This document shows positions 1-9,133 of a stretch of DNA of 64,000 nt, piece after piece. The DNA is from Bactericera cockerelli (lineage: Eukaryota > Arthropoda > Insecta > Hemiptera > Triozidae). Position numbers and translations under genes: made by a program. Position 1 is the stretch's first letter. Every line of letters starts with the position of its first letter. Under the pieces are notes generated by a model. That model was not told the DNA's origin. It saw only the letters and a program-made list of their open reading frames with translations, and searched no databases. The stretch spans positions 18,208,344 through 18,272,343 of the forward strand of contig CM044963.1 of assembly GCA_024516035.1 (NCBI GenBank), in the 5' to 3' direction.

Positions 1-290
1 GAGAGAGAGAGAAAGTGAGTATGAGAGAGATAGAGAGAGAGAGAGAGTAAGAGAGAGAGAGAGTGAGAGAGAGAGAGAGAGAGAGTAAGAGAGAGAGGGG
101 GAGAGAGAGAGAGACAGTAAAAGTGAGAGACAGTAAAATATGAACCAAAACCAACCCACCTCAACCATGAGGTTGAACAACGTCGACCCTGCTCAAGCGG
201 GATAAGACAGAGTAAAAAAAAGGGGGGAGAGAGAGAGAGAGAGAATGAGAAAAAGGTAGAGCAAGGGATTCAGAGAGAGAAGGAGAGGAA
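1..290. repeat. (GA)n-rich tract interrupted by a SINE tail
   Basis: Purine-rich GAGA sequence fills roughly 1-140 and 215-290. The interruption at about 141-215 is the 3' end of the tRNA-headed SINE family C. It carries the hairpin CAACCTCA/TGAGGTTG that also ends the copies near 56.9 kb and 38.9 kb. Confidence 0.9.
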
Positions 291-392
291 AGGAAGATGA
301 ATATATTCCTAAGAAATATAAGAAAATTAATTATATCTACTGAATGGAGTAAATAGGTATTACCTCTGTGGCGCAAAGTCCAGATTTTGCGT

Positions 393-610
393 AGTAATAA
401 TAATAACACTCTTAAGTGGAAGGTATCCACCAGGCAAAGTTAGTGCTTAAAACATATTCTACCACCTAACCCTCAGAGTCTTTATATTGTGTGGTCACAA
501 ATTTAAATTAATAAGGACAAATTCATGCACTGGGTGGGATTCGAACCAACGGACCCCAACGCTACCTGGAATACCAGTCTAGCGCGTAAACCGCTTGACT
601 ACCAGTGCAC
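393..610 (-). mobile_element. tRNA-derived SINE, family A, copy 1
   Basis: On the minus strand this reads as a tRNA-like head with a box A (CAAGCGGTTTACGCGC) and a box B (GGTTCGAATCC). A body follows with TGTGACCACA and the phrase GACTCTGAGGGTTAGGTGG, ending in a (TAT/TTA)n tail at 393-405. At least six further copies lie in the window (2.6, 4.3, 14.7, 22.2, 51.0 and 53.0 kb), all of about 215 bp with the same tail, which is what defines it as a SINE. Confidence 0.9.
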
Positions 611-650
611 TATCTTAGATGGGGAGAACTAGTGCTAAGTCATGACTTAG

Positions 651-860
651 CCGACCTCCGTGGCTGAGTGGTTAAAAGTAATGAATGATTGGTTGCTGAC
701 CCGGAGGTTGTAGGTTCGAATTCTGAGCGCAGCGGAAATTTCTAAACAAGTTTTTTCCGTTTCCGGAATGGCATGAATGTAAAGGGCCCTGAATTTGCGG
801 AAACGGTTCTAGGGGAACACTACCTTTCTTATCAAAAATATCATGACATCATGAGTTAAA
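651..860 (+). mobile_element. tRNA-headed SINE, family F (single copy here)
   Basis: A tRNA-like head covers about 651-735, with box A (TGGCTGAGTGGTTAA) and box B (GGTTCGAATTC). A body of about 110 bp containing GGAATGGCATGAATG follows. There is no second copy in the window, so the 3' boundary is a guess. The flanking A-rich tract near 876-905 may be its tail. Confidence 0.6.
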
Positions 861-902
861 ATCTCGATTTTGAAGAAAAAAAAAAGAAAAAAAAAAATAA
901 TA

Positions 903-1818
903 AAAAATCTGGTGTAAACATCACACGACTTTCCTTATGTTATAAGGAATGGGAATCAGACCAAGCAATGGGACAAATTAATGACAATTTCTTGATTAGC
1001 ACCTCAAACCGCAAACGGTCATAGAAACATCCGAGCTGCGGTCACTAATAATATATCCTAACCCTACTATATTCTTGAGGCATGGCCTTCTGTGTATTAT
1101 CCCTAACCCTACCATATTCTTGAGGCATGGCCTTCTATGTATTATCCCTAAACCTACTATATTCTTGAGGCATGGCCTTCTATGTATCTTACCTAACCCT
1201 ACTATATTCTTGAGGCATGGCCTTCTATGTATTTTACCTAACCCTACTATATTCTTGAGGCATGGCCTTCTATGTATCTTACCTAACCCTACTATATTCT
1301 TGAGGCATGGCCTTCTATGTATTTTACCTAACCCTACTATATTCTTGAGGCATAGCATTCTATGTATCTTACCTAACCCTACTATATTCTTGAGGCATGA
1401 CCTTCTATGTATTTTACCTAACCCTGATATATCCTTGAGGCATGGCCTTCTATGTATCTTACCTAACCCTACTATATTCTTGAGGCATTGTATCTTTAAC
1501 CATTTCAAAGAAGCGGTCCTCACGGCCAATATGTGCGGCCCTGCGGCCGCAGAATGCGGCCGATTTCAACCAAAAGTTTCATGGTTCGTCAGGTGTATAA
1601 AATTAATTTGTGTACCAAATTTCAAGTCTCTAGCTCTTACCGTTCTTGAGATATGCTGTTCACACACAGACACACACACACAGACGCACGGACCAATGGC
1701 TGAAAGCAACTTTTTTGGTATCCTGAGGCTATGATTCGTCCAGAAATGTGAAAAGCTGGGTAGGTCAAATTTTCGACGAATACAATACCTTCCTTATTAT
1801 AGGATAAGGAAAGTAAAA
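903..1818 (+). mobile_element. Dispersed element P, copy 1, carrying a 45-bp minisatellite
   Basis: It starts with the phrase TGTAAACATCACACGACTTT and ends with the palindromic CTTTCCTTATAATAAGGAAAG-type terminus seen in all P copies. The middle has the GCGGCCGC-rich segment, the phrase TTTCAAGTCTCTAGCTCTTA, an (ACAC/AGAC)n stretch and TCGTCCAGAAATGTGAAAA. The usual segment between the two halves is largely replaced by the 45-bp tandem array at 1045-1490. Other copies: 15512-16213, 27756-28400, 57656-58318. No coding capacity is evident, so it looks non-autonomous. Confidence 0.75.
1045..1490. repeat. 45-bp minisatellite, 10 exactly phased units
   Basis: The landmark GAGGCAT recurs at 1077, 1122, 1167, 1212, 1257, 1302, 1347, 1392, 1437 and 1482, exactly 45 bp apart. 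Each unit contains CCTAACCCTACTATATTCTTG and a GCCTTCTATGTAT variant. Because 45 is divisible by 3, both strands stay open: minus 996-1529 repeats the 15-mer CLKNIVGLGKIHRRP and plus 1075-1734 repeats RHGLLCILPNPTIFL. I read these frames as by-products of the repeat, not genes. Confidence 0.95.
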
Positions 1819-2150
1819 ATGTTATGAGAAAGAAAAAGAAAACGGAAAGCCAAAATTTTTATACTCATTTAGTCTCAACTATAAAACTCGTCCAGCCTAG
1901 TTGCAGCTCGCAGACAAGAATCTTATCTCCGCTCGTAAAAAAGACTTAATACGTTTTAGGGTTTTTTTTTCTTCCTTCTGAAACGTTGGAATCTTGAATT
2001 TTATAGACGTGATGGTTACGGAGTGACGATTACCCACAATCTGTGGAAGTGTGTTATTATGTGATGTGAAAATGTAGCTTTCTGTGATGTTAAATTGTGA
2101 AAGTTTACTACTTTGTTGATGTGGTGTGCTTCACTATAATCTTGACTGTG
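1819..2150. other. No recognisable feature
   Basis: AT-rich sequence with no repeat family shared with the rest of the window and no convincing open frame. Confidence 0.5.
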
Positions 2151-2153
2151 AAC

Positions 2154-2213
2154 TGACTTCAGTAGCGTCATGATAAGGCGGCGGACTTGTAACCTGGATG
2201 ACCGACATCCGAC
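2154..2213 (+). mobile_element. SINE family B, head fragment
   Basis: It contains the family B head phrase GATAAGGCGGCGGACTTGTA followed by AACCTGGATGACCGACATCC, then stops. A fuller copy begins 48 bp downstream. Confidence 0.7.
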
Positions 2214-2260
2214 ATTAAATAAACCTATCTTATTCATTAAATATTATATTCGATAAATTA

Positions 2261-2400
2261 CCGACCTTAGTAGCTTGCTCGATAAGGCGGCGGACTTGTA
2301 ACCTGGCGGTCGGTGGTTCAAAGCCCGGATTCAGCGTAGATTTAGTAAAGCGAATTTGCGTAGTTGTGATATCACAAAAGTCATTAACATAATTATAATG
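2261..2400 (+). mobile_element. Short SINE family B, about 140 bp
   Basis: Head: CCGACCTTAGTAGCTTGCTCGA, the GGCGGCGGACTTGTAACC core, then a box-B-like GTGGTTCAAAGCCC. Body: CAGCGTAGATTTAGTAAAGCG and a GTTGTGATATCAC palindrome. Other copies sit at 11936, 13718, 19963, 25798, 47797 and 48390. Confidence 0.85.
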
Positions 2401-2410
2401 TATTTTTTCT

Positions 2411-2525
2411 TCATGACTCTAGTTTCCTTAAAGGCAAACCTTTAAAGCAAAGACAGTGGTAGAAGTGCTGAGTCATTCCTTCACTGATTGGCTACCATCG
2501 TTCACGATGAGGCCAACCTATGAAG
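2411..2525 (+). mobile_element. Retroelement 3' fragment with GACAGTGGTAGAAG phrase
   Basis: It shares AAGACAGTGGTAGAAGTGC..TGAGTCATTCC and GGCTACCATCGTTCACGATG with the target-site-duplicated insertion at 53828-53996, where the same sequence lies in the opposite orientation with a (CAT)n tail. Confidence 0.65.
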
Positions 2526-2576
2526 ATTGAATTACAGACAATTTAGAAATTTTCTTATAACTATTATCTCTTTTTA

Positions 2577-2793
2577 TAATAATAATAATTACTCTTTACT
2601 GGAAGGTAACCACCAGGCGAGGTTAATGCTCAAAGCATTTTCTACCACCTAACCCTCAGAGTCTTATTATTATGTGGTCACAAACTCAATTTAATGAGGA
2701 AAAATTCATGCACGGGGTGGTATTCGAACCAACGGATCCCTAAGCTACCTAGATTACCAGACTAGCGCGTTAACCACTTGACTACCAGTGCAC
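2577..2793 (-). mobile_element. SINE family A, copy 2
   Basis: Full head, body and (TTA)n tail as in copy 1. The minus-strand head includes AGTCAAGTGGTTAACGCGC and GGTTCGAATACC. Confidence 0.9.
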
Positions 2794-3014
2794 ACTTTTT
2801 AACCTCGCTCTGTCAAACAATTGCAAAAGGTAGAAAGAAACATGGCCGTATCCACCACCACAGCCATGCCTTTATGGGATTGAAACTTCCTGTCAGAAAA
2901 CTAGTTTATAAATATAGAAATCTTCTTCTTTGTGGATTTTTGACATTTTCATGTCTTTGCTCTGGCACATAACCAAAATTATGTGATGAAATTATGTAAC
3001 GAAATTATGTAACG

Positions 3015-3130
3015 AAATATTGAATTGTAAAGGGAGAGAAGAGGGAAAGTGTGTGTCATGCGCACAATGGCGAAGTATTGAATTGTAGAGGGAGAGAAGA
3101 GAGAAGGTATGTGTCATGCGCACAATACGA
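3015..3130. repeat. Tandem duplication, about 57-bp unit, two copies
   Basis: Two adjacent copies of a unit containing TATTGAATTGTA, GGGAGAGAAGAG and GTGTCATGCGCACAAT. Small open frames on both strands here are by-products. Confidence 0.8.
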
Positions 3131-3462
3131 AATTTGGTCAGTTGGTTTTTGGACCTTGAATAGTAAAGATGAAAATGTCCCAATGGTTGCAGACTCGTAT
3201 GCAAGCGTTTTTGAATGGGACTTAGTCCTAATCGGGCAGTATAAATAAGGCGATATAATTATTTATTTACCTCTTTCTTGTTCATATTGTTGTCAATTTT
3301 GTATTTTAATATATCCTGTTAACAAATAATTTAATAACAAGCATTATAAATATAATGTACTAATTATTTTGCTGCTATAATTTCAACATGAAAACTAAAA
3401 CATACTATTTGGATGATTTTAGCATTACCCATCATTCTTTCTCTAAAAGCTACATATACTGT

Positions 3463-3856
3463 ATATCGTCGGCTAGAAGGTAAAACTGACCAAGTAAGGG
3501 TTGGTAATTTTGCCGATTTTTTGTTACTCTGGTCGGAAATCAACCTAACTATTGACTAAAAATCAAAAGTTCGGTAGTATTCAAACATATGCGCGGGAAA
3601 AAGCGAAAAAACAATTTTTACCTGAAAACCTGGGGGAGATTTTTTTTTCGATGAAGAAATCAACATTTTAAGATTCGTTTGGTAAAAAATCAAGGTTTCA
3701 TCGATGCAATGAAGTAGAAACATTCAATTGTGAGCGCAAAACAGTCCACTGGGAAGGTTTTCCGGGAGGCCCGCCAGGCAAAAAGTTTGCGCGGCTCTCC
3801 TCAAAAATTGTCCAAAATAATGCAGAAGGTCAGTTTTACCTTCCAGCTGACGATAT
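3463..3856. mobile_element. 394-bp TIR element (MITE-like)
   Basis: The left end reads ATATCGTCGGCTAGAAGGTA followed by AAACTGACC. The right end is its inverted copy with two differences in about 29 bp (ATATCGTCAGCTGGAAGGTA on the minus strand). The interior is AT-rich with T/A homopolymers and has no open frame. The ends are flanked by TA-rich sequence, so a TA or TATA target duplication cannot be separated from the TIR. No superfamily is assigned. Confidence 0.75.
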
Positions 3857-4008
3857 TATATATTATAAAATTACATATTTCATAATAATCATACATACAT
3901 CAATTACATCATACATAATTTTCTAACCTACTATTGAATTTAGTGATGTAAAAGTAGATACATGAAAATACAATGAATTTGTAATGTATCCAACTCCAAC
4001 CAGAAGGG

Positions 4009-4093
<85 letters not shown>
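4009..4093. repeat. (GA)n microsatellite
   Basis: About 85 bp of nearly pure GA. Confidence 0.95.
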
Positions 4094-4097
<4 letters not shown>

Positions 4098-4335
4098 TGG
4101 GGTTAATTAGCTGAATTTATTACGTTACATCCCGGCTAAACTTTTATGTTTTGTTTTCAAACTCATCTCCCAACACTACTTGTAGTAATATTGCTTCATA
4201 CTACTAACAGTATTAACAAACTATTTCTATCTAATACTTTGAACAAGTAGTCGTATTAATACAAGTTTATGTGCACTGGTACTCGAGACAAAATGTTGCA
4301 CTCAGTGGGATCCCGTCTGTACATCAAGAAGATTC

Positions 4336-4552
4336 CACTGGTAGTCAAGTGGTTAACGCGCTACTCTGGTAATCCAGGTAGCGTAGGGATCCGTTGGTTC
4401 GAATCCCACCCAGTGCATGAATTTGTCCTCATCAATTTGAATTTTTGACCACACAATAATAAGACTCTGAGAGTTAGGTGGTAGAAAATGCTTGGAGCAT
4501 TAACCTCGCCTGGGGGTTGCCTTCCACTGAAGAGTGTTATTATTATTATGAT
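4336..4552 (+). mobile_element. SINE family A, copy 3
   Basis: It begins CACTGGTAGTCAAGTGGTTA and has box B GGTTCGAATCCC, the GACCACACAATAATAAGACT body and a (TTA)n tail. Upstream (4283-4335) lies a fragment, ATGTTGCACTCAGTGGGATC, that recurs near 54.69 kb. Confidence 0.9.
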
Positions 4553-4794
4553 AGGTTTTAATAGAGAATTTCCTGACCATTGTTCCTCCTTCATTATGAA
4601 AATAGTTGAAATAAGACTCGTAAACGGAAGGTCGGTGATTCTAATTACAAGCATGGAGATTTTTTTTACAAAAACCTTGCGATCAACATAAATTCTTACC
4701 ATGATATTTTTTTACAAATACAATACATCTATTGTGTTCTCTCTGGAAAACCACTGTGTCACATGACCTGAATAGCATGTGAACAAAACAAAAA
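4553..4794. other. No recognisable feature
   Basis: AT-rich DNA between the SINE and the LTR element. Confidence 0.5.
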
Positions 4795-4798
4795 ATAT
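4795..4798. repeat. Target-site duplication, left (ATAT)
   Basis: ATAT directly precedes the LTR and is repeated at 11016-11019 directly after the other LTR. Four bp is usual for Ty3/gypsy insertion. The sequence is AT-simple, so chance matching is possible. Confidence 0.7.
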
Positions 4799-5200
4799 TG
4801 TAATCGGAATAATGGGTAGACGCAATAGGCTTTGTTTCGACTGAACTTGTGAGAGAGGGCGACCAGGGGCGGGCTGACGTCGAGAGGTGTTCACTAGAGA
4901 TCGGTGAGCGAGACTCCTCAGAGCGATGGTGTGACTCGGGAGTACTAACCGACTTGTCCCTCTTTTCTTAGGTTTATATACGAGTGTTTATCGATGGTAC
5001 ATTCCACATTCCTTGATAGACTTGCTCCTATGATCTGATTATTGTATTATCAGATCATATGAGTTATCTTCAGATTAAGTGGTTCATGTGTCATGTTTTG
5101 GCAAGGTGTCACTGTTATCTTCCATAGTCTTTATCTGAAGCCTATGGAATTTCTTACACTGATGTTATTCGCGGATGGCAGTGTTACTGTCCCTATGACA
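4799..5200 (-). repeat. 3' LTR of the gypsy-type element
   Basis: 402 bp. On the minus strand it starts TGTCATAGGGACAG and ends CCGATTACA. It is the same length as the LTR at 10614-11015 with three substitutions. It contains the same TTTATATACGAG block, which reads CTCGTATATAAA on the coding strand. Confidence 0.95.
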
Positions 5201-5211
5201 CCTCCCCAAGT
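5201..5211 (-). other. Probable polypurine tract
   Basis: On the minus strand ACTTGGGGAGG abuts the first base of the 3' LTR, the position expected for plus-strand priming. It is short and preceded by mixed sequence. Confidence 0.6.
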
Positions 5212-5557
5212 AACGCGAGCTTTGCCCCTAAAGCGACCTGACCGACCTCCTCACTTTGTCTCTATATTTATTGTTTACATTTTAGTTAATCTACATACAT
5301 GGGTTTAATATAATGAACATTATTATACATGGTAATTTAAATTTTATAGGTGCAGGTGGGCCCTAGTCCGTCCTTTCTCTGCTTGTCGGTGTCTGTCGTG
5401 TTGTTGCTGCCGCTGGTGCTGTGTCGGAGCAGCTTGTTTCGTCTGGAGGTGTGTGCGTGTGTGTTTCTCGGAGGGTCACCCTTGCTTGTAATTTTCTGTG
5501 ACGTTTTCTCGGTGTTTTTGTCTTAACTTCTGGTGGGCTGTGTCCATTGCGGTGCGG

Positions 5558-6073
5558 TTATTCTGTTGGGATTCGCCTGAAATTCTGCAGGCGAGGGGTT
5601 CCGTTGTTCCCTCCCGTGTTCTTTTTTGTATTTCTCGGTGTTTCTTCCCTATGAGTCATGGCTTTTGTCTGGAATTGGTTGGGTGTTCCGGTGGATTTTA
5701 GGCTAAATGTTGTTGAGCCGGAGTCAGATGTTATAGTTGATGTGGCCAATGGGTGGAAGTGGGGTTTGACTGCCGGGCCGGTTGGTGGTGTTGGTGTTGT
5801 TTCGCCGCAACGGGTTGTTATTGTCGTTGTTGCTTGTGCTGTATGGTGCCAGATGGGAGTTGGTCTTCTCGTTCCTTCACTAGTGTTTTTCCTGAGTAGG
5901 GTGACCATCTTACACACTACCTCCATCCGTTCATGTGCTCTGCTGTCCTTCTTGTTCTTACTGTATGAGTTGTAATTGCTTTTCCGTGACTCGTACAGGC
6001 GGTGGTGGGGCTGGGGATTGTTGTTGCTTTGTAGTATTTGGACTAGGGCTTCCCTTTTCTGTATAATCAACAA
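5558..6073 (-). CDS. Unrecognised Thr/Pro/Asn-rich open frame in the 3' region of the LTR element
   Basis: A 171-residue minus-strand frame lies between the pol stop and the 3' LTR, where errantiviruses carry env. It has no signal peptide, hydrophobic membrane segment or furin-like site, so nothing supports an envelope protein. The N-terminal third is basic and Asn/Ser-rich. The middle is Thr/Pro-rich with TTTITT and TTPTPPTGP. Its reverse complement (5340-6000) is simply G/T-rich, so the frame may be chance, favoured by stop-poor composition. A decayed or lineage-specific ORF is possible. Confidence 0.25.
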   Translation of the reverse strand: MLIIQKREALVQILQSNNNPQPHHRLYESRKSNYNSYSKNKKDSRAHERMEVVCKMVTLLRKNTSEGTRRPTPIWHHTAQATTTITTRCGETTPTPPTGPAVKPHFHPLATSTITSDSGSTTFSLKSTGTPNQFQTKAMTHREETPRNTKKNTGGNNGTPRLQNFRRIPTE

Positions 6074-6182
6074 TTATGAAGATAACATGAGAACAAAAAT
6101 TATATTGTTTTACTCAACTAAATATAAGCAGTATAGGCATATTATAAATTGTGAACAATGTATTATTTTATAGATATCTTTT

Positions 6183-6360
6183 GTGGTGCATAATATATTG
6201 TAAATCTTAGGTATTATAGATCTTAACTATTATAAACTATTATAAATAATATAAATCTTAACTGTGGTGCATAATATATTGTAAATCTTAGATATTATAA
6301 ATCTTAATTATTATAAATATTATAAATCTTAACTGTGGTGCATAATATTATAAATCCATA
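6183..6360. repeat. AT-rich tandem repeat, about 85-bp unit
   Basis: The phrase GTGGTGCATAATAT..TGTAAATCTTAG recurs about 2.5 times with intervening TATTATAAATCTTAA. It lies inside the LTR element's 3' non-coding region. Confidence 0.75.
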
Positions 6361-6573
6361 ATTTTTATGAATAAGGTATCGAAAAACATTATTAGCTATA
6401 CGGTATTTTAAACATTGTATCAATTACGTACTATGTACTGCAAACTCTATCTATAATATAACATTCGGGTTTAGATAACGTATAACATACGATTCAAGTA
6501 TAATATTCAAGGTTACATAAATATATTTTTACTATCTCACTGTACCTGATTTAAATTAGATACTTCTTAATAC

Positions 6574-6574
<1 letters not shown>

Positions 6575-6605
<31 letters not shown>
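6575..6605 (-). repeat. 31-nt homopolymer (poly-A on the element's coding strand)
   Basis: T31 on the plus strand inside the LTR element. On the element's sense strand it is an internal poly-A, which may mark an old retroposed insertion or 3' fusion. No flanking duplication was found. Confidence 0.8.
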
Positions 6606-7042
6606 CTTAGGGATTGTCTGACAATTATCTTTTTTGTAAAAGCTCTTCTTGTCTCGCGATTTACTTTATTCGCTGGTCCATGCATTCAATCCTTTCGTTC
6701 ATTCGTATTCACACATTCGTTCTGTCACATGCATACCTTGTGTTCCCGGGCCCTGGGAAGCACTGGAGAATTTACTGAAACCATTCATTCTAGTTAATAA
6801 GGATACATTCATACTTTTGGAAGGGTGTCTGAAGGAAGGTTTAAAATGGGGGAAGTCGTTACTGCGTTCAAACGTTGACCAGTTTTAGAGTTTCTTTCGG
6901 ACAAGAAAAGTTCAGATCTATATCCCATGAGCCTAAGGTATGGGTTAGGGTTCCCAGTGTTTGTTTGTTGTTTCGGGCGCCAGGGCTGTTAGCCCGGTAT
7001 CGGGGACCAACCCCGATTATGAACCTGTATATATACTTACCG
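6606..7042 (-). other. LTR element 3' non-coding stretch
   Basis: No open frame of note on the element's sense strand. The plus-strand frames here (6649-6888, 6875-7078) have no recognisable features. Confidence 0.5.
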
Positions 7043-9133
7043 TTATTCTCTAGAGTTGTCTTCGTAGAATGGCTTTAATCTTTCTATGTGAACTACATCT
7101 TTAAAGTTTTTCTTACTACTAAGTTTGCCTTCAACTTCGTAGTTCACATCTGATACCACTCTTGTGATTGTCAGTGGCCCGTAGTATTTCGGGTCTAACT
7201 TGTCCGTTCGGCCTACTTTTCTTGCCGGGTTGTACAACATAACCTTGTCATGTACTTTGAACTTGGTGTCGGATCTTTTCTTGTCGAAATATTGTTTAAT
7301 CGTTTTTTGTGCTGATTCTAGATTACTCGCGGCTTTTTCTCGCCATTCTTTTATCTTAGTGATTCTTTTATCTTGTGTTTCTGGGTCAGTGTTGGACAGT
7401 GCTACGTCTAAGGGAAGTGTGGCCTTGTCGTTGGGGCCTCTTTGTTGAATAATAGCTCCAATTCCATAGTCTGATGCGTCGATGACCAATTCTCTTTTCA
7501 GGGCAGGATTGAAGTGGCGTAGAACTGGTGCTGTAAGGAGCTTTTCCTTTATGAGTTGGAATTCTTTTTCGTGCTCCGTTTTCCACTGGAATTTAGCATT
7601 CTTCTTCGTGAGTTCCTGTAGGTTTTTGGTTAGTTGTGCGTACTGTGGAATAAACATTCGGTAATAATTAGATAGTCCTAACCAACTTCGAACTTGTTTG
7701 ACTGTTTTTGGTCTGGGGAAGAGCTTAACGCTTCTTAGCTTTTCTTCGTCGGGAGCTATGCCTTCTGCTGAGACCATATGTCCCAATACTTTGATTAAGT
7801 TCTTTCCGAACATACATTTTTCTGGTTTAACTTTTAGATTTACCTCTCTTAATCTCTGAAACACTTTTCTTAGGCTAATTAGGTGAGATTCAAAATCTGA
7901 ATCTGCCACTAGCCAGTCGTCTACGTACACTAACACGGTGTTCCATAAGAGTCCTTTGACTGCGTCGTACATCGCCTTTTGACATATACTAGGGCTAGAT
8001 TTCAGGCCGAAAGGGAGTACGTTATATTCGTGCAGCGCGTTACTGGTGGCAAAAGCTGTCTTATGTTTGTCTTCCTCTGCTAATGGAATTTGCCAGAAAC
8101 AATTTTTCAAATCTAAACACGTGAAAAATTTAGCTCCATTCAGGTGGTTTAAGAAATCGTCTGTTCTCGGCATCGGAAATTTGTAGTCGGTTACCTTTTT
8201 GTTCAGCAATCTGTAATCAACGCAAAATCTGGGATCCTTGTTAGACTTTTTAACCAATACTACGGGTGCTGAATATGGGGATTGAGATTCTCTTATGACT
8301 CCAGCTGTTAACATTTTGTTGACATGGCTCTCGATTAATTCTCTTTCTTTATGTGCTGTTCTATATGGAGGACGCGCCACTGGTATGTCGTCCTCGAGTA
8401 AAATTCTGGCCGGGGGTACTCTGGCGTTCCCCGCTGGAATTTCATGTTCTGCGGAAAAAATATCTACATACTCGGTTAATAATTTCTTAAGTTGTAATCT
8501 TTGTGTCTTATTAAGGTTATCTGCTATGTTGAACTTGATTGTGCTATTCACCTTATTGTTTACACTTGTATTATGGTCTAGTTCAGATGATACTAACAAA
8601 GTATTACTGTATATCTTATTGTTCTGAGTATAGATATCGGCGGTAACCTTGCGATAATCCTGAGTGTATACTATTTTATTGTTATGATAAATAATGCTGA
8701 CTTTGTATTTTACTAGAAAGTCTGTGCCAAGGACAATGCAAGGTGTGAAATTTCTGATTACGTAGAAATCTTGAATAAGATAGTCTGAATTTTTATCAAT
8801 GAAAAACTTTAATCTCGCGATACCTGACACGGTCATTTTTTCGTTGTTTGCTGCAATGACTTTCCTTATATTACAGTTTCGGACATTTTTGGGGTTAACC
8901 AAACTTTGATCGATGATTGAAATTGCACTCCCAGAGTCTAGAATAGCCCTGTGAGTGTTGTCGCCTTCGAATATTTTAATGGTAGTTAGGCCTGTTGGTT
9001 TTGGTCCGATCAGGCTGTAGCTCGGGGATTTAAGGTACTTCGTGGCTCGTTTACCCTCCTTGATGAGCCACGACCCCGTTTCCCGAACGTTTTGTTGTTT
9101 GACCAAAGTTTTTTCTAGTTCTACAAAATCTTG
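7043..9133 (-). CDS. Pol polyprotein (PR-RT-start of RNase H-end of integrase), internal in-frame deletion
   Basis: The frame is open from 9133, just after a TAG at 9134-9136. No ATG lies near its start, so entry from gag by frameshifting is likely; counting from the TTG at 9106 gives 687 residues. Retropepsin: ILDSGSA with D57-S58-G59, then VLGTDFL at 125-131. Reverse transcriptase, about 225-450: DLKNCFWQI (D332), FGLKSSP (366-372), catalytic YVDD (394-397), LGHMVSAEGI (441-450). RNase H starts normally with VIDASDYGIGAII (541-553, D543), but by about residue 565 the sequence is the integrase C-terminal region, ending in KYYGPLTI (640-647), the GPY/F-type module. The rest of RNase H, the HHCC domain and the DDE core are missing with the frame intact. 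Usual gypsy pol is about 1000-1200 residues. RT should be catalytically plausible; integration should not. Confidence 0.93.
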   Translation of the reverse strand, partial: QDFVELEKTLVKQQNVRETGSWLIKEGKRATKYLKSPSYSLIGPKPTGLTTIKIFEGDNTHRAILDSGSAISIIDQSLVNPKNVRNCNIRKVIAANNEKMTVSGIARLKFFIDKNSDYLIQDFYVIRNFTPCIVLGTDFLVKYKVSIIYHNNKIVYTQDYRKVTADIYTQNNKIYSNTLLVSSELDHNTSVNNKVNSTIKFNIADNLNKTQRLQLKKLLTEYVDIFSAEHEIPAGNARVPPARILLEDDIPVARPPYRTAHKERELIESHVNKMLTAGVIRESQSPYSAPVVLVKKSNKDPRFCVDYRLLNKKVTDYKFPMPRTDDFLNHLNGAKFFTCLDLKNCFWQIPLAEEDKHKTAFATSNALHEYNVLPFGLKSSPSICQKAMYDAVKGLLWNTVLVYVDDWLVADSDFESHLISLRKVFQRLREVNLKVKPEKCMFGKNLIKVLGHMVSAEGIAPDEEKLRSVKLFPRPKTVKQVRSWLGLSNYYRMFIPQYAQLTKNLQELTKKNAKFQWKTEHEKEFQLIKEKLLTAPVLRHFNPALKRELVIDASDYGIGAIIQQRGPNDKATLPLDVALSNTDPETQDKRITKIKEWREKAASNLESAQKTIKQYFDKKRSDTKFKVHDKVMLYNPARKVGRTDKLDPKYYGPLTITRVVSDVNYEVEGKLSSKKNFKDVVHIERLKPFYEDNSRE
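7415..7445 (-). other. Deletion junction inside pol (RNase H to integrase C-terminus)
   Basis: Around pol residues 554-564 the protein passes from RNase H motif 1 to an integrase C-terminal sequence (the segment with ALSNTDPETQ). No motif of RNase H blocks 2-4, HHCC zinc finger or DDE core is present. By family comparison about 1.5-2 kb should lie here. The exact breakpoint cannot be fixed without a full-length relative. Confidence 0.85.

Noticed and set aside
996..1734. Overlapping opposite-strand open frames with perfect 15-residue repeats, suggestive of a repeat protein
   Set aside because: Both are forced by the exact 45-bp tandem array. Open on both strands, no start context, and the frames run into the P element.
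5658..5975. 105-codon plus-strand frame with hydrophobic Val/Leu stretches
   Set aside because: Antisense to the LTR element in G/T-rich sequence; no start context or homology signal.
5558..6073. Envelope gene of an errantivirus in the 3' region
   Set aside because: No signal peptide, transmembrane segment or cleavage site; composition is Thr/Pro/Asn-rich. Listed only as an unrecognised frame.
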